Origin: Solicoccozyma terricola
Lineage: Eukaryota; Basidiomycota; Tremellomycetes; Filobasidiales; Piskurozymaceae
Direction of reading: 5' to 3'
Assembly (NCBI GenBank): GCA_001600875.1
Contig: BCLD01000011.1
Span: forward strand, 801,099 to 865,098
DNA: 64,000 nt
In this document: piece by piece, positions 1 through 12,810 of the stretch
Position numbering within the stretch: position 1 is the first letter of the stretch
Layout: each line of letters opens with the position of its first letter
Translations under genes and position numbers: made by a program
The notes under the pieces: model-generated
What the model was told of the DNA's origin: nothing
The model's input: only the letters and a program-made list of their open reading frames with translations
The model's database searches: none

Positions 1-790
1 TGTGTTGGCGGGTGCTGATGCTGATGCTAGCGCTGATGCTGATGTTAGTAATGTTTTACTCGCGGTACTCGCAGTGAGAATTGGGTTCGACCTGTCTGTT
101 GATATTGTGGACTTGGACTGACCCATCGTCTGAGAGAATGGGATGAACCTGATAACCAACGGTGGATGCCTGCCAACCTGCGACCTGTCAACTTGCCATC
201 GGCATTGGCCACTGTGGAGTCCCCGCCGGCCATATCCGGGGGTATGCGACGAGATCCAACTTGCAGCCCAAACCTGCCGATTTCACTCCGTTCACTGCCA
301 TCTCCTCACCGCATCCTCCACAGCGCTGCGATTTCGGTACATTTGTTTTAACCAAACTGCAGCTCTCAGTCGAGGACGAAACGCCGAATCTGTGCAACTC
401 GGAGCTATGTTATACCGTGGGCGGTCGAGAGAAGGGGGATTAGTTGTTCGATGACGAGCGGCGGCGCCTCCGCAAGCTGCGAGTCCGCAGAGTTGGATGC
501 CCAACAGAAATGTAGTCCAGTGGGACTCGAAGCAGGCTTCTCCATAGATCGAGGTTTTCCGATTCAAAATATTCATGAAACGATTTACACCGCCCAACAC
601 TCCTCCCCTTGTCACAACGCTACACTGGCTTTCCAACTCATCCAGTAAACATCCAAGCCATCGAACAGACTCATCTTTCGAGGCTGCCACCCAACAAGTG
701 CTCGCGCCATGGATGGCTTGAGCATCATGGTAGACGCAACAGCTTCTTCAAACACTGCGGAAACAGGGGTGGAGGGAGGGAAGCGAGGTC
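1..790. other. Left-edge region without a supportable gene
   Basis: Several short open frames exist on both strands but none has a recognisable domain, a protein-like exon chain or a good splice pattern. It probably holds the downstream region of the epimerase gene and possibly untranslated parts of a gene beyond the window. A short GCTGAT-type repeat sits at the extreme left. Confidence 0.4.
13..47. repeat. Short GCTGAT hexanucleotide repeat
   Basis: Five to six imperfect copies of GCTGAT (two broken by a TAGC variant) lie at the very start of the window. It is a simple microsatellite and nothing suggests it is coding. Confidence 0.6.
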
Positions 791-1869
791 TTAGGCAGAG
801 CGCAAGGTGGAACTGCATACACTAGACAACTTACGATCGGCTGGCTTGCGGTATGACCATCCCTTGGCTCCAGCCAGTTTGTTGATTCGATTCATGATAT
901 CGGTAACGCTCTCAGTGCTGTCTCGACGATGCGTTAGCCTGGGCGGCCGTTTATATAGGACTGAACGAGACCTACGAGTCATTACTGCCGACGATTGCCA
1001 ACCCTCTAAGAAGAGCGGACTGCGGAAAGGTTCCATCGATTAGAAGCTCATATCTTGTGGCGAGGTCGAATACGCAGCCTACCTTCTCCGCCACTCGGAG
1101 GTACAGATCAGCCAGATCATCCGTGTGAACAACCGCAAGCCTCCCTTCCCCATCCCCTGCCACCGTCCACTTCTCACCCTTCTTCGCAGCCTCGGCGGCT
1201 GCACCGAAGAACATGGCAGTGATGGATCCGGAACGCCCGTATAGCAGCGCTGGTCGGATGACAATCCCGTTGACATCCTCACCTGTAAAGCAGTCGTCTC
1301 AGCCTTTGAAAATTAGCAGAGGGCGGACAGGTGGGAATCATGAAGCCTCACTGGTCAGAACTTTGGTCTCCATCTCCTTTCTCCATGCAGTCAATTTCAC
1401 CCCGAACGCTGGCTCTCTTCTCTCATCCACCCATTTATCAGGCCCCTGCGCGAAAACCCAGGTCCCGCCAGTGTGGATAAAGGTGAGCTTGGGCGATGCT
1501 GCGCCCATACCGCGCGGTCGGTTCGCTTTGGCGTACTCGACTGCGCTTGCGAACGTGGTTTCGTTGACTTCAGGGCTCGTTGCACCGAGACAGTCGACGA
1601 CTGTGATGGATGTCCGTCCGTGTTCAGCTTGGAAGGGAAACTAATAACAGGAGGACTGAATGCTCACCAACATCAACCTCATCAAGCGTCTTCACCCACT
1701 CCTCCTTCTTCATTGGGTCTGCTATAACGGGGATGATCTCAAGTGCTTCCAGTTGTTTAGCTGAGTTGGCCGATCTTGTTTGGCCGTAAACGATGTGACC
1801 GTTCCGAACAAAGGCTTGGGCGACTGGCCCGCCAATGAACCCTGTGGCGCCGAGGATTAGGACTTTCAT
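791..1869 (-). CDS. NAD(P)-dependent epimerase/dehydratase-like protein (extended SDR)
   Basis: A Rossmann-fold oxidoreductase, probably cytosolic, substrate unknown. The protein starts MKVLILGATGFIGG, the classic N-terminal dinucleotide-binding GxxGxxG motif of NAD-dependent epimerases. Exon 1 ends near 1668. A short intron (about 40 nt, GTGAGC...AAG) leads to an exon with ITVVDC and FIHTGGTWVFAQG. After another intron come VIRPALLYG and VHTDDLADLYLRV, both typical of the family. The last exon (from about 915) gives INKLAGAKGW and stops at 791. Total about 300 residues, normal for the family. No canonical YxxxK could be assigned with certainty, so catalytic activity is inferred from family membership only. 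The final joint (donor GTTGGC) is the least certain. Confidence 0.8.
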
Positions 1870-2054
1870 TGTAAACAGTCTGGTCTGAAAAGTGTGCGAG
1901 GATGGGTGTACGGGATGTCAAATGCGGTGAATGCTGCTATATACACAAATATGCGACCACACAAAACTCGTAACAACCATGACCTCCACCTCCACCCGTT
2001 CTAATTGGATCGTTCTAATTTTGTGGCCAACTTCGGTAACCGGTGAAATATTCG

Positions 2055-3992
2055 TCATGCCCATCCGATCTCCCACCACGTGTACTCGACCTCATCAGCT
2101 CTTCCATTCCCTCTCATCCGCTCCAGTTCACGCTTCTGCTTGGTGACCAGTCGAAGACCACGTCGATGGGCCGGGGATTTGGTGGTGTTGGTGGCGGCGG
2201 CTGGGTCTGTACAAGCTAGCCGTGTCTTCAGTGGTGGTAACGTGGAGATGTCAGGGAAAGCAGTGGCGATGGAAGCTGTCTCTGCTGCGTATGTAGGACG
2301 AAGAGGTGACAGGAGGTGCTGAGGAATCAGGGATGGTAAAAATCGTCAATACTATCCCCGCCAATACCTCGCGCCAAAATCAACTCACCACTACCCCACC
2401 CCCCTTCAACACCACCCCATCATCCCCGATCACCGGCGTCTTCAACGTCCATTCCACACAATCCCTAATCATCCCTGCATGTGTTGTATCATATACGCAA
2501 TCCGAGACGAAGATGAGATCGAAGGGATTCCGTAGCGCCAAGGGAACATCGTCGTCCTCCTCGGTTTTGGGTCGAACATCGTTGAGAGATGAGGTAGCTG
2601 CTTGAGCAGGGAAGGTTGACCAATCCAGAGGTAGAATATCGATCCCTCCTCGTTTCTTCTCCTTCTCATCGTCGGCTTCAAAATTCAAGTTCACACAGAT
2701 TTTTAGATTTTCCAGTACCAAAGGATGAAAATCCGTAGCTACGACTTTCCCCCAACCTTTCCCTTTCTTGCATCCATCTGTGCTTCTTCTACGATCTCTT
2801 GTCGATGAATTGATTGCCTTTTGATCTTGTATTCTATCGAGGATCTTTCGGGATAGGATGGAGAGTAGACCAGTTCCAGCACCTAATTCCAGTACGTTGG
2901 GGCCATATGTATTCTCCACCGCTTTTGCATCCTTCATCTCCGCTTCCTCCGCCTTCCCCTCCTCCTCCTCCCCCTCCTCCTCCTCCATCGCCACCTCCTC
3001 ATCAGGACATCCAAAATAATCATCAGGTCTCCCAGCAACCACCTTGCCCATCAGTATACTACTTCCCCACGTCTGCACACCGACGCTCAGATGATCAGAC
3101 AACGCTGCATCATGTAATTTAATCTCCAATTCGTCTACATCCAGCGGTTGTTCGTCGTGATGTTGTAATTTCGACATGAAAGACTGAGAATTTGGAATGC
3201 ATAGACCGTTTGGTGGTGTTGATGGGAGAGAAGAGGTTCGAGAGATGGTGGTTGATGATGACGGAGTAAGGGAAGGAGTTGAGAGTGCTTTGAGGAGGGG
3301 TGAGGTGATGGGGTGCATAGGGAGTGCTGGCAGGTTGAGGGGTTGAGATGTGTGCATACAGAGGGAAGGATGGAGTGGGAATGTTATTGTTCGAGTGAGA
3401 TTTCCCGCGGCTGTGTTGGAGTGAATAAAAGGGTCAATGAGGAGGAAGCGAAGAGGTCTGGGGGAGAATTGAGAGATGACGTACCTGAACATCCAGCCAT
3501 CATGGCGATCAAAGCACTCGCACGATTCAAAACATGCTCTCTCGCTTGAATCTCAGATCGAAGTGTATCTCGCAATATCTTCTCCTGATTCACTTTATCA
3601 CCTCCATCACCACCATCATCGCTACCGCCATCGATTCCAAGGATGAGTTGCTCCAATTCATCTTCCACTTCAGATAACCAACCCTGACATCTCCTAACCA
3701 CTCCATTCAACCATCCTTCCACCCATCCGCGTTCAAATGCATCTAACGGGTCTGTATCATCTTGACATACGCCATTACCTTGATGTTCATGAGTGTCGAT
3801 GGTGGTGTCTTGAGAGAACTTGTGGGAAGGGGAGATGGTACCGTGGACTGGGGTGACAAGGAGGGATTTGAGAGCGTGGAGATGGTGTAGGAGAGTGGAG
3901 GCTGGGATTGGGGAAAGAGTGAAAGAGGATTTGGGCAGATGTGGGAGGAACGAGGAGGGTGGACGGGGTGATTGGGTTGGAAGAGGTGCCAT
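2055..3992 (-). CDS. Protein-lysine N-methyltransferase, METTL21/EFM family (EFM2/EFM3-like)
   Basis: A seven-beta-strand SAM-dependent methyltransferase. In fungi this family methylates lysines of translation elongation factors such as eEF2 (family knowledge). Three exons: ATG at 3992 (MAPLPTQ), donor near 3485, a long second exon to about 2380, and a final exon ending EYTWWEIGWA. Visible motifs in order are the family signature VGVQTWGSSILMGK, SAM motif I VLELGAGTGLLSI, an ATDFHP post-I region, LPLDW, and the D-x-x-Y catalytic motif in FVSDCVYD. The N-terminal 170 residues are helical and precede the catalytic domain, as in EFM2/EFM3 rather than the short METTL21 proteins. A low-complexity Glu/Lys insert separates the TWGSS motif from motif I. 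Which elongation-factor site it modifies cannot be read from sequence. An in-frame upstream ATG at 4163 exists but looks like leader sequence. Confidence 0.82.
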
Positions 3993-4672
3993 GGTGCCAG
4001 CTGTGCCACTGTCAGAAGGATGAGGAGGATGGGAACGACTCTCCAGTGGTCGTTTGCTTTTGCCACGCTGCTGAAAACTGGGTTGTAATTTTTTGATCCG
4101 GCTCCGTCCGGGTTGTTGACAATTCAATTCGAATCCAGCCCGCGGAGGCAATTCAAGCGGCAATTGACCGGCGCGGACATAGCAAGGCCGGAGGGTGGGG
4201 GATGTCCGTGGGGGGGGGGCTGGAGATTGGGCAACCGCGGATTTAGACGGGGAGTGGGTCGACGGATGGGTCAGACAAGCGCTTGGAGGTGACGAGACGA
4301 TGGGGACGATCGATGGTCAAGCAGCACACAGTCAGACCCGAGTAGTTGATCGTGAGATATAACAGTGAGCTGCCCCGCTCCCGCCTCCGCGGTCACGCAA
4401 TCATTTCACCTAATCGACCTTTTAGATTTCAGCACAGCTTGGGGAGTCCGCCCATACCACTGAGACAGACATCCGTCCGGAACTTGCAATCGGGTGGTCG
4501 ATACAATACACAGTACAGGTAGAACCAGATCGTATCCATCGTCGTGCGTCAAAGGCCGTCGTGGGTCCTCTTGGGTCGGGACGATATCCACCCGTCATTG
4601 TCGTCACGTCAAAGCACCGCATGGATCCTATTTGACATTCAACCGGATCTTCCATACCGGACGGACCGCACC
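3993..4672. other. Divergent intergenic region
   Basis: About 680 nt between the ATGs of the methyltransferase (minus) and the VTT-domain gene (plus). It must carry both promoters. A G10 run lies near 4211. I see no additional gene and no clear TATA box. Confidence 0.6.
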
Positions 4673-7055
4673 ATGTCATCGCTCATCCGATGGTTTGCAG
4701 GTGGAAGCGATACCTCGACTTCCACATCTTCATCTACGTCGACGACCAACAGACGACACGAACCACATCCAACTCCTTCTTCATCTCTACCTAATCCATT
4801 CGGACCCTATTCAACTCTAACATCCTCCTCCATCCCATGTCCCACTCCACCTCGTTCCCACTCCCCATCGTTTTCCCAACCATCATCAACTACAACATCG
4901 CCTTCCACCTCTCCATCTCCACAACCACGGCATCATCACATCGATCATTCACGTCCACTATATCGACGTGCTTCAACGTTGATTACGATCGATGAAGTCG
5001 ATTCAAACGCTTCGAATGCATCGACCATCACAACGAGAACTATGGTGATGCATGGTACGTCGGATGGTTTTTCGCGCACGGGAAAGGATAGGAGAGGAAG
5101 TTTGCAGATGGAGAGAAGGGGTAGTGGAGATGCGGAAGAGAGAGGGGAAGATGAATCGTTGTTGATTATAAATCAAAGTCGTCGAGATTCACACCAATCC
5201 CATCGATCCCACGTCTCGCACGTCTCCCACCTCTCCAACCAATCACATCGTACCCACCCAGCAGACGAGGAAGACGAAGAATTCCCTCCTTTAAAATGGT
5301 ATAAAAGACCTCTTTTCCTAGCTGGAATCAAATTATCAATACTTTTCGTCGTATTCACAGCGGTGTTGGGTGGGACCTTATGGTTTGGTGTTCCTAGAAT
5401 AGATGAGTGAGTTGTGATGACAATGAGCACGGAGAGAAGAAAGGATAGGAGCAGAATTGATTTTATATGCGTGTTTCGCTCAGAGCGGATAAACCTGCAG
5501 TCAAGATTCCAAAATCATTCGCTGATTTACAAGCGTTAAACACTCTCTTTCAAAAGTATAAAGGGTTGTATCCATACAAGATTTTAGCTTGTGGTGTTGT
5601 TACGTATCTATTGTGGGTATTTTGCATCTTCTCCCCCGCGCGCAGGGGAACTGGGTGATAGAGGAGAGACACTCATCGTTGACGATATGACGCTATCTTG
5701 GGGATCTCAGTGTTCAAGCATTCTCATTACCTGGATCGATGTATATTTCGATTATATTCGGAGCAGCTTACGGGATTATTGAAGGATTGTTATTGAGTTG
5801 TTTGGTGAGAGGTCATATGTGTGGTTGGTCTCCCGCAATGTACGAGGGATCTAACGCCAGCTGGGTACCCCATTCCACAGTGTGAAGCATTCGGTGCAGT
5901 CCTTTGCTACACTTTATCCGCGATCGTCGGTCCTCCTCTTCTAACCATCCCGTCGTATCGCAAGAGGTTGGAGACTTGGAGGATTAGAATCATGGGTGAT
6001 GAGAGTAAAGGGGAGAGGGTAGGATGGGATGGCGTGTTTTCGTTCTTGATTGTCCTCAGGTGAGTACGATTGGCCGTTCCGTCGTCATCCGCTTGGAATC
6101 CGCTGACTGAATCGATCATTTTCATCATCCAGAATCGCACCATTCCCACCTCACTGGATAGCAAATGTCGTTGCACCTCATTTAGGAATATCACCATTAC
6201 TTTTCTGGCTAGCGTGTTTTATCGGCATCGCGCCTGTTTCCGTGATTCACGTCACCATTGGATCAGGGTTGGACTCGATGACATCTGCAGAGGACTTTCA
6301 TCTCTTAAGTTTGAGGAATGTCTTGGGTTTGGTAGGTGTTGGAGTGGCGGTTTTGATTCCAGTGGGATTGAAGTGAGTTCGGAATGGGGATTTGGGGGGG
6401 GGGGGGGGGGAAAGTCGCAAGCACCTAATGTTATACCTTGATGAATCCCTCTAGACGGGTATTTAAAAGGGATCTCACGGGTCTTTCCGACGTTGAAGCT
6501 GCTCTCACCGACCCACACGGGGCTAAAATCACTTATGACGAAGAATCGTCCTCGGATGATTCACAGAACACGACGGCGAGCGATGAGCAATACTACGCTG
6601 GAGACCTGTTCTCCTACCAAGCGCAAGACAGTGGAGTCATGCTATCACCACCGCAACCACAATACCTCGTTGACGAAGCGGATGGGAATGTCCAAGTGGG
6701 GAGATTTACATCTCGGGACAAGGGGAAAGGACGGGTGGCGGACATGGGTTTACAGCGGGCTCTGGACATGCTTCGGAATGATGAGGATGAAGAGGTCGTT
6801 GCAGTTGTGTACGACGACGACGACGACGAGGAGCTGGATGATATCGATCGGGATGAGCTTGAGGGGTTGTATGATGCGGTAGGGGATGCTGAAGAGGGTA
6901 ATGGAGATGAAGAAGATGAGGCACAGGCGCTGTATCCGGTCAAGGAGTATCCACGGTATTCTCGCACGAAGAGTTATGGAACTATTCCAGGGACGGACAA
7001 GGATCAAGGGACGATCAAGCAGAGGAGATCAGGGTGGTGGAAATTGTGGCGATGA
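4673..7055 (+). CDS. VTT-domain (TMEM41/DedA-like) integral membrane protein
   Basis: A multi-span membrane protein of the VTT/SNARE-associated Golgi family. Animal members TMEM41B and VMP1 are ER phospholipid scramblases involved in autophagy and lipid export (family knowledge). ATG at 4673 begins MSSLIRWFAGG, then about 190 Ser/Thr/Pro/His-rich residues, then a first membrane segment (AGIKLSILFVVFTAVLGG). Further exons give the VTT core: SVPGSMYISIIFGAAYG (about 5725), AFGAVLCYTLSAIVGPPLL and, after another intron, WLACFIGIAPVSVIH. A final exon from about 6454 adds a 200-residue acidic cytosolic tail with poly-Asp/Glu, ending at 7055. Five introns, one containing a G17 tract. The long disordered ends are additions to the conserved core. 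Function as a scramblase is inferred only from the domain. Confidence 0.82.
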
Positions 7056-7127
7056 GAAGATGTCTGAACATTATGCGTTGTAGATATTAGAACCCAACTT
7101 GTATATTTGTGAAATGCAAAAATTCAT

Positions 7128-7960
7128 TCATCGCATTATTGTCGTTTGCGATATATCCTCCATGGGTCGCCCGTCCAGTGTCTCTCCCAACAGCGTCTCT
7201 ACGGCTGCCGCATCCTTCGCTGCCTGCTCTTCCTGCTGCTCCTTCAATTTCCCTATTCTTCGTTGAAGTATTCGCAATCCACCCTCCGATGCTCCGAGTA
7301 TGATACCCATCACCGAAGTCCGAAGGACGAGCGTCGTTTGAAAGCGGTCTTCGATGTCGTTCCCCAAGAGTCAATCTCCACTCGCAATTCCTTCTTTCGA
7401 ATACCAACTCACATAGCAAACTAATAGCCAAACCCATAACTCCACCAGCTACACCTCCATCAACCCACTCATACCCTTCTACTGGCTTCCCTCTATCCAC
7501 AGCCTTTCCTTTCCAACCCGGACCATCCACCGTAGAATCCTGCACACTTCTTCTCAGTTTCCCAGCTCCTTCCTCTGTCAATACGTATCCTGCCGTTGCG
7601 GCGCCGAGGAGAAGACCGTCTCTGGCGCCTTGACGAGCTGCACCGAAGAGCATACGGTAGTTGCGTGTTTTGGTGTAGAAGTACTGGGCGAGGAAGGAAT
7701 GTATACTATGTTAGAGACCTTCCGTTGTCATATTGAGACTGAGCTCTCTCCTCGCTCACCCATCCCTGGATCGTGGTTGGTTGTCTGTGTGCATTTTCAG
7801 CCAAGAACCTCAACCTCGCTCGAGAACCTCCTCTGGACATGCCGATGACCAGTCCGAGTGCAAGAGCCGTTGGAGGAAGAATGATCATCCGACGTGGGAG
7901 ATTGATATTCCATATTGTGCGGGAGCCGTCGTCTTCTGCAGGTGGTAGGAAGGTGTCCAT
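7128..7960 (-). CDS. Small unrecognised membrane protein with glycine-zipper segments
   Basis: Not recognised with certainty. Three exons join well: exon 1 (MDTFLPPAEDD... to TTIQGW), exon 2 starting YFYTKTRNYRMLFGAA, and exon 3 starting at RFQTTLVLRTSVMG (intron GTGAGT...CGAAG). The protein is about 235 residues. It has a hydrophobic stretch MIILPPTALALGLVIG and later glycine-rich helices (GARDGLLLGAATAGYV, GGVAGGVMGLAISLL) resembling the GxxxG pattern of Tim17/22/23-type proteins. It ends in a charged coiled segment (QRRIGKLKEQQEEQAAKD). A mitochondrial membrane location is a guess from these features. It faces the next gene divergently, 215 nt apart. Confidence 0.7.
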
Positions 7961-8175
7961 GGCTGAGGTGTCTATGAGGCTGATGAAGTGGAAGCAGCTG
8001 GAGGATATACCGACATGGCGTTGTTCACGCAAGAAATGTTAAACACGTCATCCATGTCTCTCCAACATCCTCACATCCTCGGACGACGACGACGACGACC
8101 AAGATACTACTACCACTCCCACCATATCCCCCAATCCCCAATCCCAATCCCGCACACAGTGACACCCCCACCCAC

Positions 8176-8890
8176 ATGGCAAGCCCCGGCACCGCACCAT
8201 CCACCCCTTCAAGCGCAGACAGCAACTTTCAAGACGATCTACTCGAAGATGAACCAAGTCCGATCGGCGGACGTGGTGAGCTGTTTGATTCGTCTCCGTT
8301 TCAGGAGGATGGAGAGGGCGTGAGGTCAGATTTGGTTCAAGGTGGTGAAGTGGATGCGATGGTACGTAAATCGAATGGAAAGGTCACCAACGCTTGCGAC
8401 AGCATGCGGTTGGGGGTCCCCTCGAGCTAAACCCTATACCGCCTTCTTCCTCCCTCGTAGGACACTCAACCCACCGGCGAAGCGATCACTCCTTCTCAGA
8501 ACGAAGCTGTACAAACTACCTCACATTCATCCCAACAAAAGGGGAAAGGAATAGTTCCGCCTGAAGCGGCTCCTGAAGGGATCGACGTCGGTAGTTGGAT
8601 TTCAGTCAATGCAGCAGGTGGGAAGAAACAGCCATTATTAGATGAAGAGTTGGTCAAGACGTGGAACACAAGTGAGTTTTGAACATGAGGAGAGGAGACT
8701 TTGGCCTTTATACTTTGGGGGAAATCCTGAGGGGTTGGGGCTTTTGGAATTTTACTGATGGGGTACCCGATCATCCAACCCCCTCTTTCTTTACCTTTTG
8801 GCAGGGTACGCTGGGATCGTTGATAGACTGGCATATCCGTCCGCATCTCCGTTCGAGCAATCTCAGCAAGTCAATACGGCTCACTCGTAG
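8176..8890 (+). CDS. Small acidic hypothetical protein
   Basis: Not recognised. Three exons: MASPGTAPSTPSSAD... to VDAM (donor GTACGT near 8361), an exon DTQPTGEAITPSQ... to VKTWNT (donor GTGAGT near 8672), and a short last exon (YAGIVDRLAYPS) ending at TAG 8888-8890. The product is about 160 residues, Ser/Pro/Asp/Glu-rich and predicted mostly disordered. The frame is consistent across both introns and the codon content is protein-like, which is why it is called a gene. No function can be given. Confidence 0.6.
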
Positions 8891-9658
8891 GATGGTATTT
8901 GAAAGGTCCGGATGATTGACTGCAAGTCATAAAACCCAACAAAACATCAATCGCCTTCCTGCTCGAGATCTTTGGCAATGACGGGTTTTTGGGAGAAATC
9001 AATCTCCTGGATCCTTACTCAATCAACCGAATGCCAATCCCAGCATTCCAATCCATCCTGACCCTCCCCCGGGGCGTTCACATCCTCTGGAATCCCCTGT
9101 AGTCCACGTCTTCGCATGCGGAATATCGCGCAAACCGCCCATTTACGACAATATCACGAACGGCCAGCTATGCATCCTTAATCTGTTCTGACCTTGTTGT
9201 TCACTTCATATTGCATTTTTCTTCTAATACGACGGCGTGTGATTGCATGATACTGCGACTGCTACCGTTGACACACGAACGTTTTGACGGTGGCAGCTTG
9301 AGCTTCCCTCGACGGCTTTTATTAGCCATTTCATGATTTCATGATTTCATCACTTGATCCGGATTTCCAGTCTACATCGACCGAGCTCTATGGTCAGCAT
9401 CACAACAGTCACACCAGCATCAGCACACCACACCCGCCAGCAAGCTCCCACGCCGCTACCCATTCCAGACTCTCCCATGCCAGCAACGACCCAGATCGAC
9501 TTCCGCCGTCTTGTCGCTACCAACGCACCAGCCGTCTAACATCAGCTCAAAAATCCTTCAGGCAAGGATTCGTTACGTGCGCACCGCACCCAGGACATCC
9601 CCTGCTCAAGGCATCGGATATCGACCTTCCATTATAGACCGAGTAGACGAGTGACACG
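8891..9658. other. Intergenic region / antiporter leader
   Basis: About 770 nt between the small acidic gene and the antiporter start. An 98-codon open frame at 9341-9637 ends 22 nt before the antiporter ATG and could be an upstream ORF in a long leader, but it has no domain and is low-complexity. A triple ATTTCATG-type repeat lies around 9330-9350. Confidence 0.5.
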
Positions 9659-12431
9659 ATGGTAGCTCTCGCTGTGACCGAGACTTCGATTGCTCTCGCC
9701 ATCGTGGGTGGATATATCATCCTGATAGGACTCTTTAGCTATCTATTGAAGGACAGGTTGTTCTTGTGTGAGTGAGGAGAGGACTGCAGTCCGATGGAAA
9801 TTCTGATGATCATGGGGTTGTTTCAACACAGCTGAGGCTCTTTTGGCTCTTATCGCCGGGATCATCTTCGGACCTATCGCTGCAGATTGGTTCTCACCGC
9901 TCAGATGGGCAGGTAGCGAAGAGCAGTTGAATACTTTGACGTGAGTGGAGTAATTGGCAGGAGGTCGGTGAACGCATGGCTGACCTGAAGATAGCTGTTA
10001 CCGAGGTGTAGATATCAGAGTGAGTGCAGACGAGTTTCAATTTCTTTTCAGGGGGGATCTACGATCTGATATCTTATTCATATGATCAGTTACACGAACC
10101 GTCATCGGAATTCAAGTCCTCTTCACCGGTATTTCCCTCCCAAAGTTCGTATCTCCCCATATCAACTTACGCAACCCGCACCTAAACCCTCACTACCAAT
10201 CATCGGTAGAGCCTACCTTCGCAAAGAATGGCTATCCCTCGTCGTACTTCTTGGACCAATCATGCTCTGCGCTTGGTTCTCTGTGGCGTTGCTCATTTGG
10301 GGACTGATTCCTGATTTGACATTTGTGAGTTGAAGTTGGTGAGAACGGGTGAGGAGACATTGTGCTGAAATTGAGTATATGTCTAGTTGGAGACTTTGGT
10401 CATTTCAGCTTGTGTCACCCCGACAGATCCGGTACTAGCTAATGTGAGTTCTCTAATGGCCTGCTGTATCTAAGCATAGACTTATTTCCTGCATGAATTT
10501 TCAGTCTATTTGCAAAGGTCGATTTGCCGAGAAGTGAGTGGATTGGATGGTGAGACGGACACGCAGAATAAACTGACGGATGGCATATCTTCAACAGACA
10601 CGTTCCTCTTCACGTTCGGAACATCATCGGTGCGTACATGTCTCTCTGTGAGCTGCATTCCTGATCCTGACCCTCTTGCTTTGTACTTCTAGTGGCAGAG
10701 AGCGGTGCCAATGATGGTTTAGGGTAAGTGGGAACGCAGGCGACTAGCATCTTTCTCAACGGTTGCTTACCTTGGGTTCAAATGCTCGTGTTAAGATTCC
10801 CATTCCTTTTCATGGGAATGTACCTCATCCTCCGACACAGTCCCGATAACCCGGTGCACACGATCGGCGGAGCTGTCGGGCAGTGGTAAGCGCTGTCGCT
10901 ATCTTCTTGGGAGAAGGCCGGACGTTGATATTTTATTGCTGCAGGTTCTACAACATCATCCTATACCAAATTTGCCTCTCCATCGTGTTGGGAGCTATCA
11001 TCGGATAGTAAGTACGGTTTGTTGGTTTTTTGGCGGGCGCACAGATTGAATGTCGTACTTTGTACTCCTTCAAAGCGTTGCCAGGAAGACCTTGAAATAC
11101 GCAGAGAAGAAAGATCTCATCGATCATGATAACTTCCTTGCGTATGGAGTAGGATTAGCCTTCTTTACCTTGGGGACGGTTGGTATGATTGGATCGGACG
11201 AGATTTTATGGTGAGAATTCTCGTAAACAGGTTCTGAAGTGTTTCTCACCAACCATTGATTGCCTCTGATAACAGCTGCTTTGTTGTTGGCAATGCTTTC
11301 ACAGTGAGTCTAATCAGCCTGACTGATCGGTGAACTGTCGAAGCTTACAACCTGCGGAACTCTATGGCCGGTAGTGGGACGACTGGTGAGCGGCTCGACA
11401 TGCCCACGACATTTTGCAAAACTGAAGACTTCTTTCATCGGCAACAGGTTCCGTGTGCAGACCGAGGATCACGCCTTTCAAGATGTCATTGACACACTGC
11501 TGAACACTGCAATCTTCCTATACATGTGAGTTAGAACGCGAAACTCACCAGCTGCTATCGTTGACCACTTTCCCCGTCCCATCTGTACAGCGGTAGCATC
11601 ATGCCCTGGTCGCATTTCAACAACTTCTGGGGCATCACGCCATGGCGACTGGTTGTGCTTGGAATCCTCGTCATGGTCGTTCGGCGGGTGCCATGGATCA
11701 TCGCGATGTCCAAATTCATCCCTACTCTTCTCACGTTCTACGAAGCATGCTTTGCTGGATTTTTTGGACCCATCGGCGTTGGAGCCGTGTTTTATGTCCA
11801 GGTGGCTTTTGAATTCCTGCCTGCCGACAGAGAGCGTTTGATCAAGTGAGATTTTGGTGGATGTCCGAGTTTGGGGTTGTATCGATGTTGATCCTTTAAG
11901 CGCTTGCAGCGTCATCGAACCGGTCGTGTATTTCTTGGTTCTGACCTCGGTGATTGTGCACGGTGAGTTGGATAGAATGTCAAGTCCTCCAAGTCGTCAA
12001 GCTGAGGGGGGCGTTGCGCCGCGCTAGGGATCACAATCCCTATTGGAAAAGGCTTCACCCTCGCTCGTCGTACCCTCACGATGACTAAATCGATGGCCAG
12101 CGAAAGCAACCTAGTGTCCCAACTGCCTCCAGCCCCGTCCGGACTACCCACCGCACCTGTAGAGGAATCCACAGAGTCCAGGGCTGCAACGGAGAATGAG
12201 TCTCCCAAAACAGCGACGTTTGCCGAGGGTCATGCGATATTACCCACCTCGATGGGAACACAAGGCCGTTCCCGCAATGGGAATGGAGAGGAGAGCGGTA
12301 TCAGATTCGACGAGAATACCATCTCCGATACACCGAGGGTAGGCGGGCCTATGAGGATGGAAAAAGGGCCAGAATCGATCCTGTTGGTTTCGAGGCCACC
12401 CAGTCCGGTCAACGTCGTCGCAGGAAGATGA
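9659..12431 (+). CDS. NHA1: Na+/H+ antiporter, fungal Nha1/CPA1 type
   Basis: A plasma-membrane monovalent cation/proton antiporter exporting Na+ (and often K+) in exchange for H+; important for salt tolerance and pH (family knowledge). ATG at 9659 starts MVALAVTETSIALAIVGGY. At least 13 short introns split the membrane domain. Recognisable segments in order: ALLALIAGIIFGPIAADW, the TPTDPVLAN motif, ESGANDGLGFPFLF (cation-binding region with Asn-Asp), FYNIILYQICLSIVLGAIIG, VVGNAFTWDDWFR, and AGFFGPIGVGAVFY near the end of the membrane domain, followed by a last span FLVLTSVIVHGITIP. The C-terminal tail is only about 120 residues, much shorter than the long tail of budding-yeast Nha1. Total about 580 residues. 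Single-copy context; the downstream esterase is unrelated. Confidence 0.9.
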
Positions 12432-12810
12432 TGCAGAAATGAGCTTGCTGAAATAGATAGCTTTGACTGTTGAAAAAAGCAAGTTGTCTGAACTATCGGG
12501 TGATCTTGATTCGCCCTCATCCGGCTACGTTGCAGGCCGGAAACAACCCGGTGCCGATCCATTCTGTTTTCATTCCGGGATGTACATTAACTTGGGAGCA
12601 AAAAAGGTCCGGGGCCCCGAGCTCTGTATTGAATTCGTCATTGGCGTCATAGTAAGAAGGTGCATTCCAAGTGGCCGGAATGGGTAGCATGAGGTGTCCA
12701 GTCGCAACAAGTACCGGCATGGCAGTGGTAGCCGGGGGGTATATAATGGCAGCAGGGTCTTGTGCCATCGCTCCTGCCGCTCATCACCATCGGCAGCTTC
12801 TCGCCCAACC
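12432..12810. other. Intergenic region with esterase promoter
   Basis: 380 nt between the antiporter stop and the esterase ATG. It contains a good TATA box at 12740-12746 preceded by a GGGGGG run. No other gene is seen. Confidence 0.6.
12740..12746 (+). promoter_or_regulatory. TATA box of the carboxylesterase gene
   Basis: TATATAA about 65 nt upstream of the esterase ATG and in the expected orientation. A strong TATA element fits an inducible secreted-enzyme gene. It also argues against translation starting at any codon upstream of 12811, although the reading frame stays open there. Confidence 0.6.

Noticed and set aside
9341..9637. 98-codon open frame just before the antiporter
   Set aside because: No domain or codon pattern; more likely part of the leader, at best an upstream ORF.
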